Shown piece after piece: positions 25,794-33,790 of a stretch of DNA of 64,000 nt; position 1 is the stretch's first letter; every line of letters begins with the position of its first letter. The stretch is from positions 124,001 to 188,000 of the forward strand of contig NZ_JAQAGZ010000017.1 in NCBI RefSeq assembly GCF_027533625.1, given 5' to 3'. Both the position numbers and the translations under genes were made by a program. The stretch comes from Paenibacillus gyeongsangnamensis (lineage in GTDB: Bacteria; Bacillota; Bacilli; Paenibacillales; NBRC-103111). The notes under the pieces are model-generated. The model was not told the origin of the DNA and made no database searches. It saw only the letters and a list, made by a program, of their open reading frames with translations.

Positions 25794-27314
25794 TTAGCGC
25801 ATGTCCTGTTTTTCCGCTTTAGGAAGAAATAACGTTCCGATCATGGTGAGAGCGGCCAGTACAAACACGCCCCAATACACGCTGTGCAGCGCTATCGTCA
25901 AGCCGGATTGTACGATTTGCATCTCCTTTTCCGGCATCTGCTGCAGCCCTGAGGAATTCAGCAATTGATCGATGGAATTCATGGAAACGGCCCCCCCCAG
26001 CGAATTATTTTCACTAGAAAGGAAACCGTTGAATCTCATATTAAGTATTCCTCCGAGCAATGCGGCTCCTACGGAGCTCCCAAGCAGACGCATAAACATA
26101 TTGGATGCAGTGGCAACGCCTCGCTTTTGCCAGTCTACGCTGTTTTGAATCGACGTCATGAAGGTAATGCTGGTCAAGCCCATTCCGATGCCAATAATAA
26201 ACGAGCCCGTGCCGGCCCATATCGCTCCTTTAGCCGGGTCCAAGGTAAGGAAGAACAGCGAGCCTGTGAAAGCGGCGATTCCGCCCATGACTGCTGTTGG
26301 CCGCACGCCGATTTTCATGATCAACTGGCTCCCCGCCAGCGCCGCCAGCGGCCAACCTACCGTCATTACGGTCAAGGTGAAGCCCGCAACGATTGCGGAG
26401 TGACCCATTACACCTTGAATATAAGTCGGTAGAAAGCTGGTTAAGCCGATCACCAGCGCACCGGACGTAAATGTCGCCGCATTGGCGGTAGCGATAAACC
26501 GGTTTTTCCAAATATCCAAAGGCATCATCGGTTCGGAAGCCTTCCGTTCCCATAAGAAAAACAAAATGGCCCCAAGTGCAAAAACCAGCAATAACGAGCC
26601 AATTTGAAGCGATGTCCAGCTCCACTTGACGCCGCCTTGAATCAATACGATCATCAGAGAAGTGATGGATACGAAAAACAGGCCGGAACCCGCGTAATCG
26701 ATCGAACGTTTTTGTTTTTCAATGCCTTCGTGCAAAAAGAGGATCACTCCGATAATGGACAAAATCCCGAGCGGAATGTTCATCCAGAATATCCACGACC
26801 AGTGCGTGTATTGCACGATCAAACCGCCGACCAACGGGCCGAGGACGGAAGAGATGCCAAATACGCTGGAGAAAAAGCCTTGAATTTTGGCACGTTCCTG
26901 CAAAGTGTACAAATCCCCCACGATGGTAATTCCGATAGGCTGTACGGCGCCGGCCCCTAATCCTTGAATCAATCGGAAAATCACGAGCGCGACCATGGAC
27001 TTCGCGAGTCCGCACAAGATCGAACCAAGCAGAAAAATGATGATACCGGTAATGAAAACAGGCTTGCGGCCGAATAAATCGGACAATTTCCCATAAATCG
27101 GGGTCGTGACAGCCTGCATCAACGAAAAAGCCGAGAAAACCCAACTGTACAACGAGAATCCGCCGAGGTCCCCGACCACGCTGGGCATGGCGGTCGAAAT
27201 AATGGTCATCTCAATGGCGGCCATAAACATCGAAACTATAATGGCGGCAAGAACGAAGGGTCGCTGCGTCTTTTTTTCCGTTTGCCCCGACTGAGCGATT
27301 GTCAATTGGCTCAT
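25794..27314 (-). CDS. DHA2-type MFS multidrug exporter
   Basis: Proton-driven drug exporter of 506 residues with about 14 membrane helices (EmrB/QacA group). Helix 1 contains FMAAIEMTIISTAMPSVVGD with the conserved acidic residue. Motif A is YGKLSDLFGRKP, and motif C is SSVLGPLVGGLI in helix 5. The last 70 residues are a cytoplasmic and helix-14 segment ending in PKAEKQDMR. A promoter-like TTGACA with an 18-base spacer and TTTAAT lies upstream. The substrate is unknown. It lies between IS6-family remnants and may have been carried there by them. Confidence 0.93.
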   Translation of the reverse strand: MSQLTIAQSGQTEKKTQRPFVLAAIIVSMFMAAIEMTIISTAMPSVVGDLGGFSLYSWVFSAFSLMQAVTTPIYGKLSDLFGRKPVFITGIIIFLLGSILCGLAKSMVALVIFRLIQGLGAGAVQPIGITIVGDLYTLQERAKIQGFFSSVFGISSVLGPLVGGLIVQYTHWSWIFWMNIPLGILSIIGVILFLHEGIEKQKRSIDYAGSGLFFVSITSLMIVLIQGGVKWSWTSLQIGSLLLVFALGAILFFLWERKASEPMMPLDIWKNRFIATANAATFTSGALVIGLTSFLPTYIQGVMGHSAIVAGFTLTVMTVGWPLAALAGSQLIMKIGVRPTAVMGGIAAFTGSLFFLTLDPAKGAIWAGTGSFIIGIGMGLTSITFMTSIQNSVDWQKRGVATASNMFMRLLGSSVGAALLGGILNMRFNGFLSSENNSLGGAVSMNSIDQLLNSSGLQQMPEKEMQIVQSGLTIALHSVYWGVFVLAALTMIGTLFLPKAEKQDMR

Positions 27315-27432
27315 TTCTCCACTCCTATCCCAACACGTGATAAATTTTGAAGCGGCTCCCCGTCCGAATTGGCGATTGGTTTATGCCCCTGAGGAACATC
27401 GATCATACGGACTGAGGGAGCCCTCGAAAGTA

Positions 27433-27462
27433 ATTAAATTTATTGACTCAAACAATTGTCAA
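27433..27462 (-). promoter_or_regulatory. Sigma-A-like promoter for the MFS exporter
   Basis: On the minus strand TTGACA (27457-27462) is followed, after 18 bases, by TTTAAT (27433-27438). It lies about 120 bases upstream of the exporter start. The match at -35 is perfect and at -10 five of six. Confidence 0.5.
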
Positions 27463-27507
27463 ATTGTGAAAATTTTGTGCAGCTGCTTCCCGTCTGTCAA
27501 TGTAGCC

Positions 27508-27521
27508 AGTAATCGATTACT
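27508..27521. promoter_or_regulatory. Stray AGTAATCGATTACT palindrome
   Basis: A perfect 14-base palindrome with the same TAATCGATTA core as the LacI operators at 4712-4800, here about 45 bases upstream of the MFS promoter. It could place the exporter under the same LacI-type or CcpA-type regulator, or be unrelated. Confidence 0.45.
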
Positions 27522-27861
27522 TTAACAATCCGACTAATATTGTACTTCCTCTCAGCATTTTGAGCAAATAAAAAACGAGCGCTATATCCCTACCTTTCAT
27601 TCATTGTGCTTACACCTATCATTTATAAACCATTTTAACATATATCCAACATATTTTATAAGGATGTTAACGATCTTTATCGTCTCTGATACAATCCTGA
27701 TTTTTATGATTATCACTATTCACATTCAATTGTATGCAACAAAAAATATGCACCCAGTAGAAAATTTAGTGGGTACATGTTATGGATCTCTAGTAAAATG
27801 GGCTATATGCACTCAAAGAGAAACATGTAGTTTTAATCCTAGGAATACAAACATCTAAGAG

Positions 27862-28065
27862 ATGCATGTTAAATGTGGGGTAATTGACTCGCTTGTAGAA
27901 ATGATTGAACAAAACCAATTAAATTCAAATGTCGATATAAGAAAAAGTGCCGAAGCAATTGCAGCGATGGTTAAAGGAGATATTTTATTAATGAAGAATC
28001 AAAGAGATATTCAAATTTTAAAGAATGTAGTCGATATAATTCGATTGCAATTTAATCTTTTTTAA
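27862..28065 (+). pseudogene. Possible TetR-type regulator C-terminal fragment
   Basis: The 67-codon frame reads SLVEMIEQNQLNSNVDIRKS, AEAIAAMVKG and QRDIQILKNVVDIIRLQ, a pattern like the ligand-domain end of TetR regulators, which often sit beside DHA2 exporters. No helix-turn-helix can be found upstream in any frame. An IS6-family remnant begins directly after it. The assignment is tentative. Confidence 0.4.
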
Positions 28066-28067
28066 CG

Positions 28068-28286
28068 TATATAAACCAATGATGGGATTCAAGTCTTTTA
28101 ATAATGCAGAGAAAACAATTGCCGGAATCAAGTCATGCAAATGATAAAGAAAGGCCAGGTCGAATGCATCCATTCGCCTGTCCTTTCTACGGTACAATTA
28201 ATCAATAAAATGTTTGGTTTAACAGCATAGTCAAACAACAATATGGCTACTATCTTTGATCCATTTTAATAGTTGCACCAAAACCG
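28068..28286 (+). mobile_element. IS6-family element, 3' end only
   Basis: The plus strand carries the end of an IS6 transposase (PMMGFKSFNNAEKTIAGIKS, then in other frames KKGQ-like and INKMFGLTA-like pieces) and the terminal repeat TTGCACCAAAACC (28273-28285). It matches the 3' end of the copy at 23808-24266, with several indels. The 5' two thirds are absent. Confidence 0.7.
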
Positions 28287-28398
28287 AAATTATCGGAAAT
28301 AAATTCGTTGTCAAGTGTACTAACCAATAAACCCCAAAAAAAGTAAAGGAATTTGTTGGAACAATCACGCATTAGTTTTCGCAGGCTTCTTTAGCCAT

Positions 28399-29418
28399 TC
28401 AATAATCCCTTCCCGCTCGCCGCTGTTGCGCCGCCCGGTCATCGTAAGGATAGCTGACGGGCATGAGACTGGATCGGTTCAAGCGTTGAACCTGATCCTC
28501 CGTTAAGGACCAGCCTGACGCCCCCAGGTTGGCAGCCAGTTGCTCCGACGTTCGGACCCCGATGATCGGTGAAGTGACTCCAGGACGCTGCAGGAGCCAG
28601 TTGATGGCCGTTTGCGCCGGCGTTTTACCCGCTTCCTCCGCTACTTCCGTTAACGTATCGATGACATTCCAAGTATGCTCGTTATTATAATTCGTCCAGG
28701 ATTCGCTCCAGCCCTTTTCCTCCGCTGCCGCGATCCGAGAATCCGTCGGAGGCTGCGACATTCCTCTATAGAACTTGCCGCTTAACCAGCCACCTCTTAA
28801 AGGGCTCCACGGAATGACGCCTAAGCCTTCTTGTAAACAGACCGGAATCACTTCGTATTCGGTGGCCCGGCACAGCAAGTTATACTGCGGTTGAATACTG
28901 ACAAATGGCTCCCAGCCCTGATGCTTAGACATATCGACTGCCTTTTGCAGCTGCCAGCCTTGGAAGTTGCTAGCGCCCAGATAACGCACCCAGCCCCGCT
29001 TCACCAGTTCGTTAAGTGTGCTCAGCGTTTCCTCGAGAGGCGTTCTCGGGTCCCAGGCATGTACTTGGAACAAGTCGATGTAATCTGTGCCCAAACGGCG
29101 AAGACTGGCTTCCACGCCGGAAAGAATATGCTTGCGGCTGAGGCCTACGTCATTGGGACCGCTTCCCATGGCAAAACGAACTTTGGTTGCGATTACAACA
29201 TCGTCGCGGTTTTTCTCCTTTACCCAGCGGCCGACAATTTCTTCGGAGGCCCCGCCCGTATAAACATCCGCCGTATCGATAAAGTTACCGCCCGCCTCGA
29301 TAAATTGGTCCATAATCAATTGGCTCTCGCGTTCGCCGGTTTCCCGGCCGAAAGTCATCGCCCCCAAACAAAGCTCGCTGACTCTTAACCCGGTCTTGCC
29401 TAAATGCTTATACTCCAC
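28399..29418 (-). CDS. Aldo/keto reductase
   Basis: NADPH-dependent oxidoreductase of 339 residues, TIM-barrel AKR family. Catalytic residues are seen in [16 protein letters not shown] (Asp and Tyr), IATKVRF (Lys) and [10 protein letters not shown] (His). A cofactor-binding end is present: [19 protein letters not shown]. The start is GTG at 29418, with GGAGGAGCC upstream; the longer frame to 29457 has no ribosome site. It stands alone between two IS6-family remnants and may belong to a mobilised block. The substrate is unknown. Confidence 0.9.
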   Translation of the reverse strand: MEYKHLGKTGLRVSELCLGAMTFGRETGERESQLIMDQFIEAGGNFIDTADVYTGGASEEIVGRWVKEKNRDDVVIATKVRFAMGSGPNDVGLSRKHILSGVEASLRRLGTDYIDLFQVHAWDPRTPLEETLSTLNELVKRGWVRYLGASNFQGWQLQKAVDMSKHQGWEPFVSIQPQYNLLCRATEYEVIPVCLQEGLGVIPWSPLRGGWLSGKFYRGMSQPPTDSRIAAAEEKGWSESWTNYNNEHTWNVIDTLTEVAEEAGKTPAQTAINWLLQRPGVTSPIIGVRTSEQLAANLGASGWSLTEDQVQRLNRSSLMPVSYPYDDRAAQQRRAGRDY

Positions 29419-29597
29419 CTTGGCTCCTCCTTTTGCGCTACGAGAATGGATACCCATTTATCATAATACAAGCCCCGGGATTACAAAAGAACTGAAAAGA
29501 GGGTACGTTACTCACCTCGACGTAAGCGGACATAGTCAAAGAGGTGTTTGATGAAAATAAAGATTAGACTGGACTTGTTGATACAACAGAGTTTTTC

Positions 29598-29980
29598 GGG
29601 TTTTGGTGTAAAGATCTTAAATCCATGATAACATGATTAAAATGAAGTTGTGGCAAAAGAATTAGTTAGACGCCCCATTCGTTAATGCCTCGTTGCTAAT
29701 TAGGATTTCGGCGACATCGGCTGTCTGCCTCACGGAGTCACCGTTGATATTGTCGATTTGCACATAGGGCTCGTTGGTCAGCAAAAACATAACAGTACGG
29801 ACAATATCCAAGGCTTCCAGCATCCTAGCCCACTCTTCTTCGCTGACATGGGAACCGGCATTGAATTTGTTCAAATGGAAACATTACGAGCAGAACTTAT
29901 CTTATTAACTGTTAGATGTTAATACAATCATTCGTCTGTCCTTTCACGATTGAATTGATTAATAGTTTGCACCAGAACCC
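29598..29980 (+). mobile_element. IS6-family remnant interrupted by foreign DNA
   Basis: The left part (29598-29663) has the terminal repeat GGTTTTGGTGTAAAG and the leader with CATGATAACATGATT, as in the copy at 24266. The transposase start resumes at 29867 as LFKWKHYEQN with a frameshift, then jumps to the 3' end and the terminal repeat TTTGCACCAGAACC (29966-29979). About 203 bases (29664-29866) are not IS6-like and were inserted or left between. The right repeat overlaps the end of the isomerase gene. Confidence 0.65.
29662..29874 (-). CDS. Small open frame of unknown origin inside IS6 remnant
   Basis: A 70-codon frame from TTG (29874) reads HVSEEEWARMLEALDIVRTV, then QIDNINGDSVRQTADVAEIL to a stop at 29662. 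The amphipathic, acidic sequence looks protein-like rather than random. It almost exactly fills the non-IS6 segment, so it is probably a gene fragment captured within the element. No ribosome site and no recognised family. Confidence 0.35.
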   Translation of the reverse strand: MNKFNAGSHVSEEEWARMLEALDIVRTVMFLLTNEPYVQIDNINGDSVRQTADVAEILISNEALTNGASN

Positions 29981-30783
29981 AAATTTCTCATATACTGGAC
30001 ATATTGAGGGAATGCGATTTCGGCAACTTCAATCTCCGGATGCCATTTTTTCTCCCATTCCAGAGTATAGAACCCTTCGTATCCGTTTTTCAGCAGCAGC
30101 TCGTAAATCGCTTGGAGCGGTATATTTCCTTCTCCCGTCAAGCAATATTGAAAGTCATCCGCACTTTCTCCCTTAAGCCGCGAATCTTTCACATGTGTAT
30201 ATTCAACCCACTGACCGATTGCAGCCCAAGTGTCCTCAGGCTTTTCCCCTAGCGTTCTGTACGGATGATGCACATCCCACAGCACCGCTACTGCCTCCTG
30301 ATCCACCTGTTCCATAACGGCTTTAACATCATTGCAAGCGGTCCAGTCGTCATGCGTTTCAATTAAAAGCTTGACGCCGTGAACCTTAGCGACCTTCGCC
30401 ATCTCGCTGATATGATCGACTACGGTTTGGATCGCGTTCTCCCGCTTCGTATCACCGATGCGGCCGCCGAACACGCGGATAAAGCGGGTGCCGAAAAATT
30501 CGCAAAGCTTCGAGTATTCCGTTACTTCCTGCAAGTTTTTCTCATAGTTTTCTTGAGAGAATACATGCACCGAGCTTGAAAAGCAGGACACTTGCAAACC
30601 TGCATCGGAAATTTGCTTGCGGGTCTGCTCAAGGTGTTCCGAAAACTCCGGAAGCTTGTAAATGTTCATTTCACCGGTTAGTCCGCGGAAATCAATGGCG
30701 TCAAAGCCGTATTGTACCGCTCTCTCAATAATTTGATCCAATGTCCAATCCGGGCAGCCAAGGGTCGTAAATGAAAGTTTCAT
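29959..30783 (-). CDS. Sugar phosphate isomerase/epimerase-like TIM-barrel protein
   Basis: AP-endonuclease-2-fold enzyme of 274 residues. Metal-site motifs are LIETHDDWT, VLWDVHHPYR, YTHVKDSRL and YTLEWEKKWHPEI. It is the last gene of the operon that starts at 38863, directly after a Gfo/Idh/MocA dehydrogenase, a pairing common in inositol and 3-keto-sugar pathways. The ATG follows AAAAGGAG. The last codons, reading GSGANY and stop, are formed by the terminal repeat of the IS6 remnant, so the C-terminus has been replaced; the catalytic motifs are intact. Confidence 0.88.
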   Translation of the reverse strand: MKLSFTTLGCPDWTLDQIIERAVQYGFDAIDFRGLTGEMNIYKLPEFSEHLEQTRKQISDAGLQVSCFSSSVHVFSQENYEKNLQEVTEYSKLCEFFGTRFIRVFGGRIGDTKRENAIQTVVDHISEMAKVAKVHGVKLLIETHDDWTACNDVKAVMEQVDQEAVAVLWDVHHPYRTLGEKPEDTWAAIGQWVEYTHVKDSRLKGESADDFQYCLTGEGNIPLQAIYELLLKNGYEGFYTLEWEKKWHPEIEVAEIAFPQYVQYMRNLGSGANY

Positions 30784-30827
30784 ATCCTTTTCTCCTTTTG
30801 TATATGAAATGATAGCGCAAGACTGTT

Positions 30828-32027
30828 TTAAGCTTTGGAAAAAGAAGACGACATATCTTCGGTTACCTGGACGTCGGATTTTGCTTTAACATATTTCGAG
30901 CTTTGAATTAATTCATTTAGTTTAACCTCATAGGCGTCGGCGTCAAGAGGCAGTTCTACCGTTTGTTTAGTAAAGGAGGACAGCATAATTGCATTGGCCA
31001 GTGTCACGCCGTTAATGCCTTCCGGACCTCTAGCAACAAGCTCCTGCTCGCCGGAATGGATCGCGCTAATAAATTTCTCGAAAACATACGGATGATTATG
31101 CGGAATGTTGAGCTGTACAGGAATTTCTGTGTACCAGCTTTCCAGCTTACCGAATTTCGTCTCGGATTCTTGAATAAACTTCAGCATCGAGCTGCGGTTT
31201 CTATAGAACAAAAGCTGTTCGTTCTCATACACGAGCTTGCCGTATTCGCCTACGATTTCGAAACGGTTCGTTCCCGGCGTTTCCGCTGTTGTCACGATAA
31301 AGTGTCCAACCATACCGTTTTCATGCTCAAAATAGGCCGTTACCTCGTCTTCTACCTCGATATGGTGGTATTTGCCGATATGCGCAAACCCGTGAACCGA
31401 GCTTGGCAGTCCGAACAGCCACTGATACAAGTCCAAATTGTGCGGGCATTGGTTGGTCAAGATGCCGCCGCCTTCGCCGGCCCACGTTGCACGCCAGTCT
31501 CCGCTGTCATAATACAATTGGGAACGGAACCATTTGGTATTGATCCAGGTTGTACGGATGAGCTTGCCAAGCTCTCCTCCGTCCAGAATATCTTTAATTT
31601 TCTTATGGAACGGCAAGGTTCTTTCCTGGAACATGAGACCGAATATTAAATCAGGTTGCTTCGTTTTGGCTTCCTCGTAGGCAGCAATCATTTTCTTCGC
31701 ATCATTCACATGCACCGCGATAGGCTTTTCACAAAGCACGTGCAGCCCGCGCTTAAACGCTTCAATTGAAATTGGCGTATGATCATAGTGAGGAACGCCA
31801 ATAATAACGGCTTCCAGTCCGGATCGATCGAACAGATCCAAGTAATTATAGTAAGCTTTTGTTTTTAATTCGGCTGCATACTGGTCCGCCTTCTCCTTAA
31901 CCGTATCGCAAACACCTACAACCTCGACTTGTTCATTATTTTTTAAGATAGGCACATACGTCCCCGCTCCAATCGCACCCAAACCGATAAGACCGATTTT
32001 CACTTTCTTCTTTGCATTCAATTTCAT
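30828..32027 (-). CDS. Gfo/Idh/MocA-family dehydrogenase
   Basis: NAD(P)-dependent sugar or cyclitol dehydrogenase, 399 residues, slightly longer than typical because of a C-terminal tail of about 40 residues rich in Lys and Ser. The Rossmann start is KIGLIGLGAIGAGTYVP, and the family signature CEKPIAVHVNDAKK lies near residue 97. The second domain has GEGGGILTNQCPHNLDLYQW with the likely catalytic His. The ATG at 32027 lies five bases after GAGAGGAG. It probably oxidises or reduces the imported sugar ahead of the isomerase 45 bases downstream. Confidence 0.92.
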   Translation of the reverse strand: MKLNAKKKVKIGLIGLGAIGAGTYVPILKNNEQVEVVGVCDTVKEKADQYAAELKTKAYYNYLDLFDRSGLEAVIIGVPHYDHTPISIEAFKRGLHVLCEKPIAVHVNDAKKMIAAYEEAKTKQPDLIFGLMFQERTLPFHKKIKDILDGGELGKLIRTTWINTKWFRSQLYYDSGDWRATWAGEGGGILTNQCPHNLDLYQWLFGLPSSVHGFAHIGKYHHIEVEDEVTAYFEHENGMVGHFIVTTAETPGTNRFEIVGEYGKLVYENEQLLFYRNRSSMLKFIQESETKFGKLESWYTEIPVQLNIPHNHPYVFEKFISAIHSGEQELVARGPEGINGVTLANAIMLSSFTKQTVELPLDADAYEVKLNELIQSSKYVKAKSDVQVTEDMSSSFSKA

Positions 32028-32091
32028 AAATCTCCTCTCCATATGATGATAAATACATTCCTGTCAATTGCAGTATAAAACATATATAAGA

Positions 32092-32106
32092 AGTAAGCGC
32101 TTTAAT
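32092..32106. promoter_or_regulatory. cre-like palindrome before the dehydrogenase gene
   Basis: AGTAAGCGCTTTAAT contains the perfect core AAGCGCTT (32095-32102) and resembles a CcpA site with about two mismatches. It lies in the 128-base gap between the regulator gene and the dehydrogenase, suggesting a second, catabolite-controlled promoter inside the operon. Confidence 0.35.
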
Positions 32107-32155
32107 GGGGTCTTTATCTCACCCGTAAACTCCCCTCACACTCAACACCTCCATC

Positions 32156-33790
32156 CTATAAAAATGATTTGGAACCAAAATGCTTCTGCAGCTGGGAGGG
32201 CGACATATTATAAATGGACTTGAAACACTTATTAAAGTAGCTCTTGTTGTCATACCCCAGATGATAAGCAATTTCTTCCACGGTTTTGTTCGTCGTTTCC
32301 AGCCATTCCTTTGCCTTCTCCACCTTCATTCGGGTCACGTACCCGATAAAGCTTTCCTGCGTTTCTTTTTTATATAATCGGCTGAAATAAGCCGGGTTCA
32401 AATGCAGCTTGTCCGAAACATCTTCCAGTGTGATCTTCTGATCGAGATGGGTAAGCACATATTTTTGCGCCTTAATAATTTCCATACGCCGCGAGCGTTT
32501 GGACATCATCGATATAGATTCAATAAGCGATTTCCAAAATTGGTTCAGCCATACCTCCAGCTCAAAAACGGATTCAACAGATAAAATAGCTTGATGCAGC
32601 CGCTCCTGAGATAAGGTATACTCAAAATATTGCGCCGATGACCTGAATTTCACATACTGATCCATCACTAATCTGAGAATGAAGCTTTTCAGCTCTTCCG
32701 GATGAAACCTGCGCTCCACAAAAAATCGAAACCATCCTGATATCGTTTCATCGATCTGCTCCGTCGTTTCATCCATTAGCAATTTTCCCAAAGCATCAGA
32801 GACCTCAGCGTAATATTGAAAAATATGTTCTTGGGCAAATGGAACCGACACCTGATTTACACGGGTAATCACACCATCGGGCAAATAAAAACGTTGATCG
32901 GACAGCTCCAGCAGGGTATTAATTTCCTTTTTTAAGCTTTTGATGCTGCTGCTGTAATGTTCACCTATCACATAAGAAACATTGATTCTAACATATTTAT
33001 GAATGGCGGATTGAATTTCTCTTAAAGGCTGCATATCGAATTCCGCAGCGCTGTTCCGCTTGATTCCCGGGCCGGCAAACAACAGCAACAGCTCTTTCGT
33101 GTCTAAACGGAAATAAACGGCCTCACAAGACTGATCCAGAATTTCCTCAACGACGTTGCTTACCGCATAAGCAAGCACTTCTTCAGATTGGAACCGCTTC
33201 ATTTGTTTGTCATACTGATTGATGTAGCAATTGACCGGGAGGTACGGCTTACCTGAAAAGCTCACACCGAATTTTTCAAACTTGTCGTACCACTCCTCCT
33301 CATTAAAGATAGGAGCATGTAACAGCTTGCTGATCAGCTTCTCTTTCAAAACATCCTGATTCTGCTTAACCGATTGCATAAACCCTTGGTTTTTCTTGGC
33401 CTCGATCCGCTCCTCGTCCAGTTGAACCACAAGCTTTTTCAAGATCTGGACGATCTCTTCAATTTCCATAGATTCCTTCAGCACATAATCCTGCACCTGC
33501 AGCTGAACAGCTTGGCGAGTGTAGTGAAATTCATCATGGCAGGACAAAATAACCGTACGCATTCCCGGGTGGAGCTGCTTCAAATGCTGCGCAAGCTCAA
33601 TCCCGTCCATACCGGGCATGCCGATATCTGTGATCAATATATCGGGCATGTCCTGCTGCGCTTTAGCCAGTGCAGACAAACCGTCCTCCGCGTAGCCGAT
33701 CAGCTTCAGGTTCAGCTCATCCCATGGCAGCTCTTGGTTTAAAAACTCAATCACAGGATAGTCGTCGTCTGCCAGCATTACCTTATACAT
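32156..33790 (-). CDS. Response regulator, YesN type (receiver plus AraC HTH)
   Basis: 544 residues. The receiver domain (about 1-120) has acidic cluster ADDD (7-10) and phosphorylation site Asp55 in LITDIGMPGMDG. A middle region of about 300 residues is typical of YesN proteins. The C-terminal AraC-type DNA-binding domain (about 440-540) has KITLEDVSDKLHLNPAYFSR and TVEEIAYHLGYDNKSYFNKC. The ATG overlaps the end of the histidine kinase gene by eight bases and has a GGGGAGG site; an earlier in-frame ATG lies inside that gene. It probably activates the transporter operon. Confidence 0.93.
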   Translation of the reverse strand: MYKVMLADDDYPVIEFLNQELPWDELNLKLIGYAEDGLSALAKAQQDMPDILITDIGMPGMDGIELAQHLKQLHPGMRTVILSCHDEFHYTRQAVQLQVQDYVLKESMEIEEIVQILKKLVVQLDEERIEAKKNQGFMQSVKQNQDVLKEKLISKLLHAPIFNEEEWYDKFEKFGVSFSGKPYLPVNCYINQYDKQMKRFQSEEVLAYAVSNVVEEILDQSCEAVYFRLDTKELLLLFAGPGIKRNSAAEFDMQPLREIQSAIHKYVRINVSYVIGEHYSSSIKSLKKEINTLLELSDQRFYLPDGVITRVNQVSVPFAQEHIFQYYAEVSDALGKLLMDETTEQIDETISGWFRFFVERRFHPEELKSFILRLVMDQYVKFRSSAQYFEYTLSQERLHQAILSVESVFELEVWLNQFWKSLIESISMMSKRSRRMEIIKAQKYVLTHLDQKITLEDVSDKLHLNPAYFSRLYKKETQESFIGYVTRMKVEKAKEWLETTNKTVEEIAYHLGYDNKSYFNKCFKSIYNMSPSQLQKHFGSKSFL

